64,000 nt of DNA from Streptomyces althioticus. Its GTDB lineage: Bacteria > Actinomycetota > Actinomycetes > Streptomycetales > Streptomycetaceae. The position numbers and the translations under genes are program-made. The DNA lies in the NCBI GenBank assembly GCA_014649355.1, contig BMSW01000019.1, positions 1 through 64,000 on the forward strand, read 5' to 3'. Below, in pieces: positions 57,711 to 64,000 of the stretch. The notes under the pieces are model-generated. The model was not told the origin of the DNA, made no database searches, and was given only the letters and a program-made list of their open reading frames with translations. Numbering within the stretch: the stretch's first letter is position 1; every line of letters begins with the position of its first letter.

Positions 57711-58520
57711 ATGCCGCTGCTGGTCGGGACCTCGGGATGGCAGTACAAGGACTGGCGCGGCGTGCTGTACCCGCCCGGGCTGCCGGTACGGCTGTGGCTG
57801 GAGGAGTACGCGGCCGCCTTCCCCACCGTCGAGGTGAACAACGCGTTCTACCGGCTCCCTTCCCGGGAGACCTTCGCGTCCTGGCGGGAGCGCACCCCGC
57901 CGGGCTTCGTCGTCGCGGTCAAGGCGAGCCGCTACCTGACGCACGTCAAGCGGCTGCGGGACCCCGGGGAGCCGGTGGAGCGCCTGATGAGCCGCGCCAC
58001 CGCCCTCGGCGACCGCCTGGGCCCGGTCCTCCTCCAGCTCCCGCCGACCCTCCAGGCCGATCCCGCGCTCCTGGACGCCTGCCTGCGCTGCTTCCCGGAG
58101 TCCACCCGGGTGGCCGTCGAACACCGCCACCCGTCCTGGTGGACACCGGACGTCCGCGCGGTCCTGGAGTCACGCGGCGCGGCCCTCTGCTGGGCGGACG
58201 TCCTCTCCCGCCCGGTCACCCCGCTGTGGCGCACCACCGACTGGGGGTACGTCCGCTTCCACCAGGGCCGGGCCCACCCCTGGCCGCACTACGGCCGCCG
58301 GTCCCTCCGCACCTGGCTGCACCGCATCACCACGACATGGCCCCAGGAAGCAGACGTCTACGCCTACTTCAACAACGACCCCAACGCGGCAGCGGTCCAC
58401 AACGCCAGAACACTGACCCGCCTGGGGCACGGGAAACTGCGCGACCAACCCAAACCCTCACACCCCCAGGGGCGCGGGGAACTGCGCGATCCACCCCCAC
58501 CCACCCGCGGTGAACACTGA
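57711..58520 (+). CDS. DUF72 family protein with repeat-derived C-terminus
   Basis: This 269-residue protein has the DUF72 TIM-barrel pattern: LVGTSGWQYKDWRGVLYPPGL, FPTVEVNNAFYRLPSRETFASWRERTPPGFVVAVKASRYLTH, LGPVLLQLPPTL and VRFHQGR..., with YAYFNNDPNAAAVHNARTL at the natural end. The last 32 residues (HGKLRDQPKPSHPQGRGELRD and on) are translated from intergenic GC repeats, so the original stop has been lost. It follows the AAA gene by 16 bases. Function unknown; a structural relation to UvdE/xylose isomerase barrels is often noted. Confidence 0.88.
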   Translation: MPLLVGTSGWQYKDWRGVLYPPGLPVRLWLEEYAAAFPTVEVNNAFYRLPSRETFASWRERTPPGFVVAVKASRYLTHVKRLRDPGEPVERLMSRATALGDRLGPVLLQLPPTLQADPALLDACLRCFPESTRVAVEHRHPSWWTPDVRAVLESRGAALCWADVLSRPVTPLWRTTDWGYVRFHQGRAHPWPHYGRRSLRTWLHRITTTWPQEADVYAYFNNDPNAAAVHNARTLTRLGHGKLRDQPKPSHPQGRGELRDPPPPTRGEH

Positions 58521-58655
58521 ACGCCGACCCACACCCCCAGGGGCGCGGGGAACTGCGCGATCAGCCCGAACGGACCCGCAGTGAACACTGAACACCCACC
58601 CCCTCAGGGGCGCGAGGAACTGCGCGATCCACCCCCACCCACCCGCGGTGGACAC
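58422..58655 (+). repeat. Four tandem copies of the GC intergenic repeat
   Basis: Copies of GGGGCGCGGGGAACTGCGCG begin near 58424 (degenerate), 58468, 58538 and 58606, and each is followed by CACCCGCGGTGAACAC-like spacer. Same family as 27.4-29.0 kb. The first two copies lie inside the 3' end of the DUF72 gene. Confidence 0.85.
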
Positions 58656-58661
58656 GGGACG

Positions 58662-59027
58662 TCACCGAAAAGCGGCCCGCAGGGCATCCCGCACCGCGGC
58701 CACCGCCGCCTCCTCCCCCACCCCCAGCCTCCGAGCCCGCTCAGCGAAAACCGCCGCCGCCGCGGCGACCTCCCTCTCCGCCGCCGCCCCAGCGGCAGCG
58801 ACCACCGTTCCGTTCCGCCCCCGCGTCTCGATCACCCCGTCCGCCTCCAGCGCCCGGTACGCCTTGGCGACCGTGTTCGCCGCGAGGCCGAGCGTCTCGG
58901 CCAGCCCCCGCACGGTGGGCAGCCGGTACCCCACCGGCAGTTTCCCCGACCGCGCCTGCTCGGCGATCTGTGCCCGCACCTGCTCGTAAGGCGGTGTTCC
59001 GTCCTGGATGTGGATCCGTACAGTCAC
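58662..59027 (-). CDS. GntR family (YtrA-like) transcriptional regulator
   Basis: This 121-residue regulator has a winged helix (PPYEQVRAQIAEQARSGKLPVGYRLPTVRGLAETLGLAANTVAKAYRALEADGVIETRGRNGTVV) and only a short helical tail, like the YtrA subfamily that usually controls ABC exporters. The GTG at 59027 begins MTVRIHIQDG. No ABC genes are nearby; the divergent neighbour is a GNAT gene 96 bases away. Just downstream lie the tandem GC repeats. Confidence 0.85.
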   Translation of the reverse strand: MTVRIHIQDGTPPYEQVRAQIAEQARSGKLPVGYRLPTVRGLAETLGLAANTVAKAYRALEADGVIETRGRNGTVVAAAGAAAEREVAAAAAVFAERARRLGVGEEAAVAAVRDALRAAFR

Positions 59028-59122
59028 GCCGTGATTCTCGCGCACCCCCGCCCCGGAGGCCGCATCGCCGGCCGCGGAAAATGGGAGGCACCCCGCCGCA
59101 CCACCTCGTAGCGTGCCCTCAC

Positions 59123-60055
59123 ATGACAGTGACCGTCCGCGATCTGCGCCCCGACGCCCGCGCCGACCTGGAGGGCTTCGCCCGCGTACGCCACGCGGCG
59201 CTGCCGTTCATCCTGGTCACCCCCGCATCCCTGGCCCACGACCTCACCCGCATGGACCCCGACGCCCACTACCGCCCGCTCGTGGCGGTGGACGACGACG
59301 GCGAGGTGATCGGCACGGCCCAGGTGCACCTGGTGCACGACAGCACCGTGCCCGGCCAGGGCAACGTCAACATCTACGTGCACCCCCGGCACACGCGCCG
59401 GGGCGCCGGGACGCTGCTGCTGCGCGCCGCCGAGGCGCATCTGACCGCGCACGGGGCGACCCGGCTGCTGGCCTGGGTGCTGGACGAGCCCGGCAACCGC
59501 GCCTTCGCCGAGCTGCACGGCTACCGGGCGAGCCGCGCCGCGCACTTCCTGCGCCTGGACCTGGCGCACCGCGAACTGCCCCCGCTCCAGGACCCGCCGC
59601 CCGGGGTGGAGCTGCGGCCGGGGTCCGCCTACGCCGACGACCCACGCCCGCTGTTCGAGCTGGACGCGGAGACCACGGCGGACGAGCCGAGCGACGTGGA
59701 CATGGAGTTCACCGACTACGAGGCGTGGCTCAGGGAGACCTGGCGGCATCCGCTGTTCGACGCGGAGCTGACCACGGTGGCCGTGGTCGACGGCCGGCCC
59801 GCCGCGTTCACGGCGGCCCGCACCGACGGCGGCACCCGGTACGCCACGGGCATGACCGGCACGGCCCGCGCCCACCGCGGGCGGGGTCTGGCGAAGCTCG
59901 CGAAGAACGACTCGCTGCACCGGGCCCGCGCGGCCGGGTACACGGAGGCCTTCACGGGCAACGACACGGGAAACGAGCCGATGATCGCGATCAACAAATG
60001 GTTCGGCTACGAGCTGTGCGGGACGGAGGTGCGGTATGTCCGCGAAGTCGGCTGA
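59123..60055 (+). CDS. Tandem GNAT N-acetyltransferase
   Basis: This 310-residue protein has two GNAT domains. The first (residues 1-150) has acetyl-CoA loop HPRHTRRGAGTLLLRAAEAHL. The second (about 155-310) has RAHRGRGLAKLAKNDSLHRARAAG and the end region NEPMIAINKWFGYELCGTEVRYVREV. The two-domain layout resembles mycothiol-synthase-like and other Streptomyces GNATs, but MshD itself is unlikely from the sequence. It overlaps the DUF402 gene by 20 bases. Substrate unknown. Confidence 0.88.
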   Translation: MTVTVRDLRPDARADLEGFARVRHAALPFILVTPASLAHDLTRMDPDAHYRPLVAVDDDGEVIGTAQVHLVHDSTVPGQGNVNIYVHPRHTRRGAGTLLLRAAEAHLTAHGATRLLAWVLDEPGNRAFAELHGYRASRAAHFLRLDLAHRELPPLQDPPPGVELRPGSAYADDPRPLFELDAETTADEPSDVDMEFTDYEAWLRETWRHPLFDAELTTVAVVDGRPAAFTAARTDGGTRYATGMTGTARAHRGRGLAKLAKNDSLHRARAAGYTEAFTGNDTGNEPMIAINKWFGYELCGTEVRYVREVG

Positions 60056-60536
60056 CGGACCGGCGACGGTCGAGGTGGTACTGGTCAAGGCGGGCCGCAC
60101 GAAGATCAGTTACCCGGCGGAGCTGCTCGCCGACGACGGCACCAGGGTGAGCGTGCGCGCCCCGTGGGCGGGTGAGGGCGTGCGCGACTTCGGCTTCGTG
60201 CGGTTCGAGCCCGGGGACGTCTTCACGGAGCACTACTGGCGGGACCGCTGGTACTCCGTGAAGGAGGTGCGCGCCGCCGGGGGCGCGCTCAAGGGCCACT
60301 ACTGCGACGTCACCCGCCCGGCCGAGCTGTCCGGGGGCCGCCTGGTCGTGGAGGACCTCGACCTGGACCTGTGGGTCTCCGCCGACGGCACGGACGTACG
60401 GCGGCTGGACGAGGACGAGTTCGCGGAGAGCGGCCTGGCCGCCCGGGACCCGGGCGCGGCGGCGGCCGCGGTGGCGGCTCTCGACGAACTGGACGCCCTG
60501 GCCCGGGGGGCGGGTCTGGGCACCCTGCTCGCCTGA
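60036..60536 (+). CDS. DUF402 domain protein (phosphatase-like fold)
   Basis: This 166-residue protein has the DUF402 pattern: FGFVRFEPGDVFTEHYWRDRWYSVKEVR, GALKGHYCDVTRPAELSGGRLVVEDLDLDLWVSADG and VRRLDEDEF. These are the metal-chelating Tyr/Asp/His residues of the family, related to nucleoside di- and triphosphate phosphatases (Ntdp/FomD). Its start lies inside the GNAT gene in another frame, indicating translational coupling. Substrate undetermined. Confidence 0.88.
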   Translation: MSAKSADGPATVEVVLVKAGRTKISYPAELLADDGTRVSVRAPWAGEGVRDFGFVRFEPGDVFTEHYWRDRWYSVKEVRAAGGALKGHYCDVTRPAELSGGRLVVEDLDLDLWVSADGTDVRRLDEDEFAESGLAARDPGAAAAAVAALDELDALARGAGLGTLLA

Positions 60537-60557
60537 GGGACCCTTGGGGCCCGGGGG

Positions 60558-61178
60558 TCAGTCCCGCAGGGCCACCACCGCGTACCGCTCGTCGTCGACC
60601 TCCCGCCCCCACAGCGCCGGGTCCCCGGACAGCCGCTCCACGCGCACCCGGGCGGTGAGCGGGGCGAGGAGGGCGGAGAGCCGGTCCGCGGGTATGCCGG
60701 CCGGGCTCACCGTCCCCCACACGCCCTCGACCAGCACCAGCCGGCCGCCAGGACGCAGCAGGTCGCGCCAGCGCCGCAGCACCTTGTCCGGCTCGGGCAG
60801 CGTCCACAGCACGTGCCGCACGAGGACGGCGTCGTACCGCTCGCCGTCGACGGGCGGGCGGGCGGCGTCCCCGGTGAGGAACACCGCGTGCCGCCCGGCG
60901 AGCTTCTGCCGGGCCAGCTCCACCATGGCCGGGGAGCTGTCCACTCCGGTGACCCGGTGGCCCTGCTCGGCGGCGAGGAGGGAGAGGCTGCCGGTGCCGC
61001 AGCCGAGGTCGAGGACGTCGCCGGGCCGTCCTGGCAGCCACTCCTTCAGTCGCGCGGCCCAGGCGGCGCGCACCTCGGGGTCGCGCAGGCCGTGGTCCGG
61101 CTCCTCGTCGAAGGTGGCAGCCCGCGCGTCCCAGTCGGTGCCGCCGGCATCCGTCCCGTCACCGTGATCCGTGGTCAT
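60558..61178 (-). CDS. Class I SAM-dependent methyltransferase
   Basis: This 206-residue enzyme has motif I VLDLGCGTGSLSLLAAEQG (SAM binding), the acidic loop VTGVDSSPAMV, motif II-like YDAVLVRHVLWTLPEPDKVLRRWRDLLRPGGRLVLVEG, and a C-terminal region. It resembles the Methyltransf_11/25 ubiE-like group. The N-terminus is MTTDHGDGTDAGGTDWDARA. Convergent with the DUF402 gene, with 21 bases between stops. Substrate unknown. Confidence 0.9.
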   Translation of the reverse strand: MTTDHGDGTDAGGTDWDARAATFDEEPDHGLRDPEVRAAWAARLKEWLPGRPGDVLDLGCGTGSLSLLAAEQGHRVTGVDSSPAMVELARQKLAGRHAVFLTGDAARPPVDGERYDAVLVRHVLWTLPEPDKVLRRWRDLLRPGGRLVLVEGVWGTVSPAGIPADRLSALLAPLTARVRVERLSGDPALWGREVDDERYAVVALRD

Positions 61179-61316
61179 GGGATCAGGGTGACACCTGCCA
61201 CTGACAGTCGATTGGTGACCGGGGCCACAGACACGACGGGACGGATGAGGAACTTTCCCCCGAAAGGTTCACCGCCGTGGGAACGGGTGACCCGGTGGGC
61301 CTTCGAGGAGGCAGCC

Positions 61317-61451
61317 ATGCGCCGCGTCACCGTGCCGAAGCCCTCGAGGAGGACGGACGCCCGCCGGGTCCGTGAGGAGGCCGACGAGCGTCCCGCGGAG
61401 CGCCCCGAGGTCCGCAAGGACGTCGCCCGCACCTGGTGGCCCGACGGCTGA
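61317..61451 (+). CDS. Small basic 44-residue protein
   Basis: The frame MRRVTVPKPSRRTDARRVRE onward encodes 44 residues that are rich in Arg and Glu and end RKDVARTWWPDG. GAGGAGG lies 6 bases before the ATG, the best ribosome site nearby, so the short version is preferred over the in-frame ATG at 61245. It lies between the methyltransferase and GNAT genes. No family is recognised; it is possibly a conserved Streptomyces small protein. Confidence 0.55.
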   Translation: MRRVTVPKPSRRTDARRVREEADERPAERPEVRKDVARTWWPDG

Positions 61452-61463
61452 ACGCCCCGCGGG

Positions 61464-61934
61464 TCAGTCCAGCCGCTTGCGGTAGTGGATCCGGTCGTAC
61501 GGGCCGGTCGTACGGCGCTCCACGGTCTCGTAGCCGAGCCGCGGGTAGATCTTCTGGTTCTCCCACATCATGGCGTTCGTGAAGAGCCGGATCTCGGGCA
61601 GTCCGAGCGCCCGCGCCCGGACTTCCGCGAACTCCAGCAGCAGCCGTCCGAGTCCGGCGCCCTGCGCGTCGGGGAGGACGGCGACGGTGTCCAGGTACAG
61701 GTGGTCCGCGCGGGGCTCCAGCACGACGAGGCCGGCCACGCGCGCGGTCCCGCCGTTGTCCGGGAGTTCCGCGACGAACACCCGGCCCGCGGCCACGTTC
61801 GCCGCGTGGTCCGCCTCCATGGGCGCCGGCACCACGCCGATGCGGGCGACGTAGGGCCGGAAGGCCGCGTCGACCACCGCCCTCACCTCCGGTACGTCGG
61901 CGGCGACGGCCGGCCTGATCCGTGCGTTCGTCAT
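61464..61934 (-). CDS. GNAT family N-acetyltransferase
   Basis: This 156-residue single GNAT domain has IRPAVAADVPEVRAVVDAAFRPYV, VAVLPDAQGAGLGRLLLEFAEVRARALG (acetyl-CoA loop), and RLFTNAMMWENQKIYPRLGYETVERRTTGPYDRIHYRKRL (the N/E-x-Y-x-x-x-G-Y end motif). It is similar to common small-molecule acetyltransferases. Convergent with the 44-residue gene. Substrate unknown. Confidence 0.9.
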   Translation of the reverse strand: MTNARIRPAVAADVPEVRAVVDAAFRPYVARIGVVPAPMEADHAANVAAGRVFVAELPDNGGTARVAGLVVLEPRADHLYLDTVAVLPDAQGAGLGRLLLEFAEVRARALGLPEIRLFTNAMMWENQKIYPRLGYETVERRTTGPYDRIHYRKRLD

Positions 61935-62116
61935 GCGCGCACGCTCCCTACCTGATCCCAGTCCGAACGCTCCCTTAAAGCGACCATAAGGATCTCCCCG
62001 TACCGCCCTCACCGGGCGATTTCCGGGTTTCCCGGGGCTAGTTTCTGAGCCACCCCCACGGGATCCCCCCGGGGTCTCCGCCTGAGATCCGCTGTTCGCC
62101 GAGGAGTTGCTGCCCC

Positions 62117-63157
62117 ATGTCCGCACGCCGCAAGGCCGCTGCCGCCGTCATTGGTCTCGCCCCGCTCGCCCTCACCGGACTGGCCGCCGCGCCGGCCGCC
62201 GCCCACGGTTCGATGGGCGACCCGGTCAGCCGGGTCTTCCAGTGCTTCGGCGAGGGGCCGGAGAGCCCGACGTCGGAGGCGTGCAAGGCGGCCGTCGCGG
62301 CCGGCGGCACCCAGGCGCTGTACGACTGGAACGGCGTCCGCATCGGTGACGCGGGCGGACGTCACCAGGAGTTGATCCCGGACGGCAAGCTGTGCAGCGC
62401 CGGCAACGAGGCGTTCAAGGGCCTCGACCTGGCGCGCGCCGACTGGCCGGCGACGAGCGTGTCCGGCGGCGACCACACCTTCAAGTACCGGGTGACGGCC
62501 CCGCACAAGGGCACCTTCACGGTGTACATCACCAAGCCCGGCTACGACCCGGCCCAGCCGCTGGCCTGGAACGACCTGGATCTGGCCAACCCGGTGGCGA
62601 CGTCCACCGACCCGGCCGCGGTCGACGGCTTCTACACCTTCTCCGGCACCCTTCCGGAGCGCTCCGGGCAGCACCTGCTGTACGCGGTCTGGCAGCGGTC
62701 GGACAGCCCGGAGGCGTTCTACTCCTGCTCGGACGTCACCTTCGGCGGCGCCCAGGCGGGCGGTGGCGCGGCCGGCGGCGGCGGGACGGCGGACCAGGGC
62801 GGCGAGGCGGAGCAGGACGAGGACGCCGCGGGTGGCGACGCCCCGAAGGAGGCGCCCGCCCCGGCGCCGTCCGCCTCCACCCCGTCCCAGGAGCAGATCG
62901 AGGCCGGCGCCGGGAAGTCGACGGTCGAGAACCACGGGCACGGTGACGACGACCCCGCCACCACGGCCGACCCGGTCGCCGCGGACACCGGCAACCAGCT
63001 GAAGGCGGCCGGCGGCGGGCAGAACCTGGCGGAGACCGGCGGCGACGCGAACACGCCGTACCTGATGGTCGGCGGCGCCGCGGCGCTGGCGCTCGGCTCG
63101 GCCGCGCTGTTCGCCTCCGCGCGGCGGCGCACGGCGGCCGGACGCCACGGCCGCTGA
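62117..63157 (+). CDS. Sortase-anchored AA10 lytic polysaccharide monooxygenase
   Basis: This 346-residue protein has a signal peptide (residues 1-29) cleaved to expose His30. With His120 it forms the copper His-brace, and Phe201 in EAFYSCSDV is the axial residue. The AA10 domain spans 30-209. A Gly/Ala/Pro/Glu-rich linker follows, then LAETG at 304-308, a hydrophobic helix and RRR, the sorting signal for a LAXTG sortase. GAGGAG lies 10 bases before the ATG. It oxidises chitin or cellulose, or a wall glycan. Anchoring an LPMO is unusual. Confidence 0.93.
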   Translation: MSARRKAAAAVIGLAPLALTGLAAAPAAAHGSMGDPVSRVFQCFGEGPESPTSEACKAAVAAGGTQALYDWNGVRIGDAGGRHQELIPDGKLCSAGNEAFKGLDLARADWPATSVSGGDHTFKYRVTAPHKGTFTVYITKPGYDPAQPLAWNDLDLANPVATSTDPAAVDGFYTFSGTLPERSGQHLLYAVWQRSDSPEAFYSCSDVTFGGAQAGGGAAGGGGTADQGGEAEQDEDAAGGDAPKEAPAPAPSASTPSQEQIEAGAGKSTVENHGHGDDDPATTADPVAADTGNQLKAAGGGQNLAETGGDANTPYLMVGGAAALALGSAALFASARRRTAAGRHGR

Positions 63158-63164
63158 ACCGGCG

Positions 63165-63205
63165 GCGGGTCCCTGTCCGGCGGCTCAGGCCGGACAGGGA
63201 CCCGC
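63165..63205. terminator. Bidirectional terminator after the AA10 gene
   Basis: A 16-bp perfect stem (GCGGGTCCCTGTCCGG and its complement) with a 9-base loop is followed by TGTTT on the plus strand. It lies between convergent genes. Confidence 0.88.
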
Positions 63206-63231
63206 TGTTTCTCACCTCGCGGTGACTCGTG

Positions 63232-64000
63232 TCAGCTGAACGCGGAGGCGCAGGTGGTGCGTTTCGCGCGGTCCGGGTCGAGGGCGTTGGCCACCTCGTG
63301 GAAGGCGATCCGGTCGAGCAGCCCGATGGCCAGGTGCTCGGACAGGTCGACCGCGCAGAGGTCCTGGAGGAGGACGTTGCGGACGTTCGGCCCGGTCAGG
63401 AAGGCACTGCGGTACGGGGTGACGACCTGGTCGTACTTGGTGGCGATGACGGTGTAGCGGACGCCGGGGACGGTGTCGCCGCCCGCGTTGAGCTTGGTGA
63501 GGAAGGCGGAGCCGGCGATCTGGTCGGCGAGGGCGGGGGTGGCGCTGCTGAGGAGGTCCTCGGCACCGGGGAAGTAGGGCAGCAGCGCGGTGAGACCGCT
63601 GAGCGTCGTGCCGTGGTTGCTGGGGGCGATACCGACGAGGGCGTTCACCTCGGCGGCGCCGCCGAGGAACTTGAGGTAGTAGCGGGGCATCATGCCGCCC
63701 TGGGAGTGGCCGACGATGTCGACCTTCGCGGCGCCGGTCGCGGCGCGCACCCGGTCGATGTAGGCGTCGAGCTGCTCGGCGGACTTCTCGACGGGGCCCA
63801 GGCCGTGGAAGAAGGGGACGCCGGGGAGCCGGCCGTAGTCCAGGGAGAAGACGCAGTAGCCGCGGTTCTTCAAGTAGGGCGCGAGGCCCAGCCAGTTGTC
63901 GACGGAGTTGCCGAGGGTGCCGTGGACCAGGACGACGGGGCGGGGGTGGGCGGCGGAGGGCTTGCAGGTGAAGTCGTTCCAGCCGGAGCTGGGTGCGGCG
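63232..64000 (-). CDS. Secreted triacylglycerol lipase-like alpha/beta hydrolase (partial)
   Basis: The gene runs off the right edge; 256 codons are visible. The oxyanion region VVLVHGTLGNSVDNWLGLAPYL and nucleophile elbow VDIVGHSQGGMMPRYYLKFLG place Ser in GHSQG. The Asp is probably in VIATKYDQVVTPY and the His in VDLSEHLAIG. This resembles Streptomyces lipases of the LipA/EstA class. The visible part upstream of VVLVHG holds the start of the mature domain (SSGWNDFTCKPSAAHPRP). The signal peptide and start lie beyond the window. Confidence 0.9.
   Translation of the reverse strand, partial: AAPSSGWNDFTCKPSAAHPRPVVLVHGTLGNSVDNWLGLAPYLKNRGYCVFSLDYGRLPGVPFFHGLGPVEKSAEQLDAYIDRVRAATGAAKVDIVGHSQGGMMPRYYLKFLGGAAEVNALVGIAPSNHGTTLSGLTALLPYFPGAEDLLSSATPALADQIAGSAFLTKLNAGGDTVPGVRYTVIATKYDQVVTPYRSAFLTGPNVRNVLLQDLCAVDLSEHLAIGLLDRIAFHEVANALDPDRAKRTTCASAFS

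Noticed and set aside
63165..63205. Second MITE end (CCTGTCCGGCGG)
   Set aside because: The resemblance to the MITE terminus is short; the sequence forms a compact 16-bp terminator stem between convergent genes.

Overview
The window is a high-G+C actinobacterial chromosome segment, almost certainly from a Streptomyces. The signs are chaplin genes, LAXTG sortase signals, third-position G/C codon bias, GTG/TTG starts, TetR/GntR-rich content, and many 1-4 base stop/start overlaps. From memory, the gene order (chpC-chpH, gluconate operon, SoxR, metal-citrate transporter, hmgA, GDSL lipase, AA10 oxygenase) follows the S. coelicolor chromosome around SCO1670-SCO1735. That synteny is recollection, not a computed result. 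There is no rRNA, CRISPR array, prophage or intact transposase. One tRNA (Leu, GAG) is present.

Layout. 0-4 kb: an acidic hypothetical protein, a DUF5703 protein, a sortase-anchored two-domain chaplin with a collagen-like stalk, the short chaplin ChpH, and an M20 peptidase. 4-12.6 kb: tRNA-Leu, YchJ, RidA with a divergent HxlR regulator, the gluconate locus (GntR repressor, kinase, permease), a sulfite-oxidase-fold enzyme with its cytochrome b, and an APC permease. 12.7-19.3 kb: Nudix, two DUF202 proteins, a quinone-oxidoreductase-like protein, then phosphotransferase, acyl-CoA dehydrogenase, TetR and SDR, flanked by matching palindromes. 19.3-25.4 kb: a NamZ-like muramidase, a zinc-ribbon protein, an Rnl5 RNA ligase, SoxR, MaoC and its probable TetR. 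25.4-33 kb: an acyl-CoA dehydrogenase, TetR, repeats, ArsR, an ADH/ALDH pair sharing a palindrome with the TetR locus, and an orphan ABC ATPase. 33-44 kb: MFS and CitMHS transporters, a molybdopterin oxidoreductase with TetR and lipoprotein, hmgA-GntR, a type-ISP-like protein, a MITE-like element and a tandem repeat. 44-47 kb: a TetR-controlled drug ABC exporter. 47-54 kb: RskA-SigK divergent from DUF4331-TPR-NicO. 54-64 kb: a Ser/Thr kinase, GDSL lipase, AAA ATPase, DUF72, GntR, GNATs, DUF402, a methyltransferase, a cell-wall-anchored AA10 oxygenase and a partial lipase.

How genes work together. Several clusters look like self-contained regulons whose operators can be read from the sequence. 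These are the palindromes for the phosphotransferase/ACAD/SDR cluster (three sites), for TetR-ACAD and ALDH-ADH (two sites), for MaoC-TetR (two sites) and for TetR-ABC exporter (two sites). The two most interesting systems are as follows. (1) A probable 4-hydroxyacyl-CoA pathway, in which kinase, dehydrogenase and SDR resemble the Pseudomonas levulinate genes and a split mammalian ACAD11. (2) The SigK/RskA locus facing a DUF4331-TPR-NicO operon, with a SigK-like promoter in front of DUF4331; this looks like an undescribed cell-surface and metal-related system.

Long open frames antisense to real genes are common here because of the G+C bias and were excluded.
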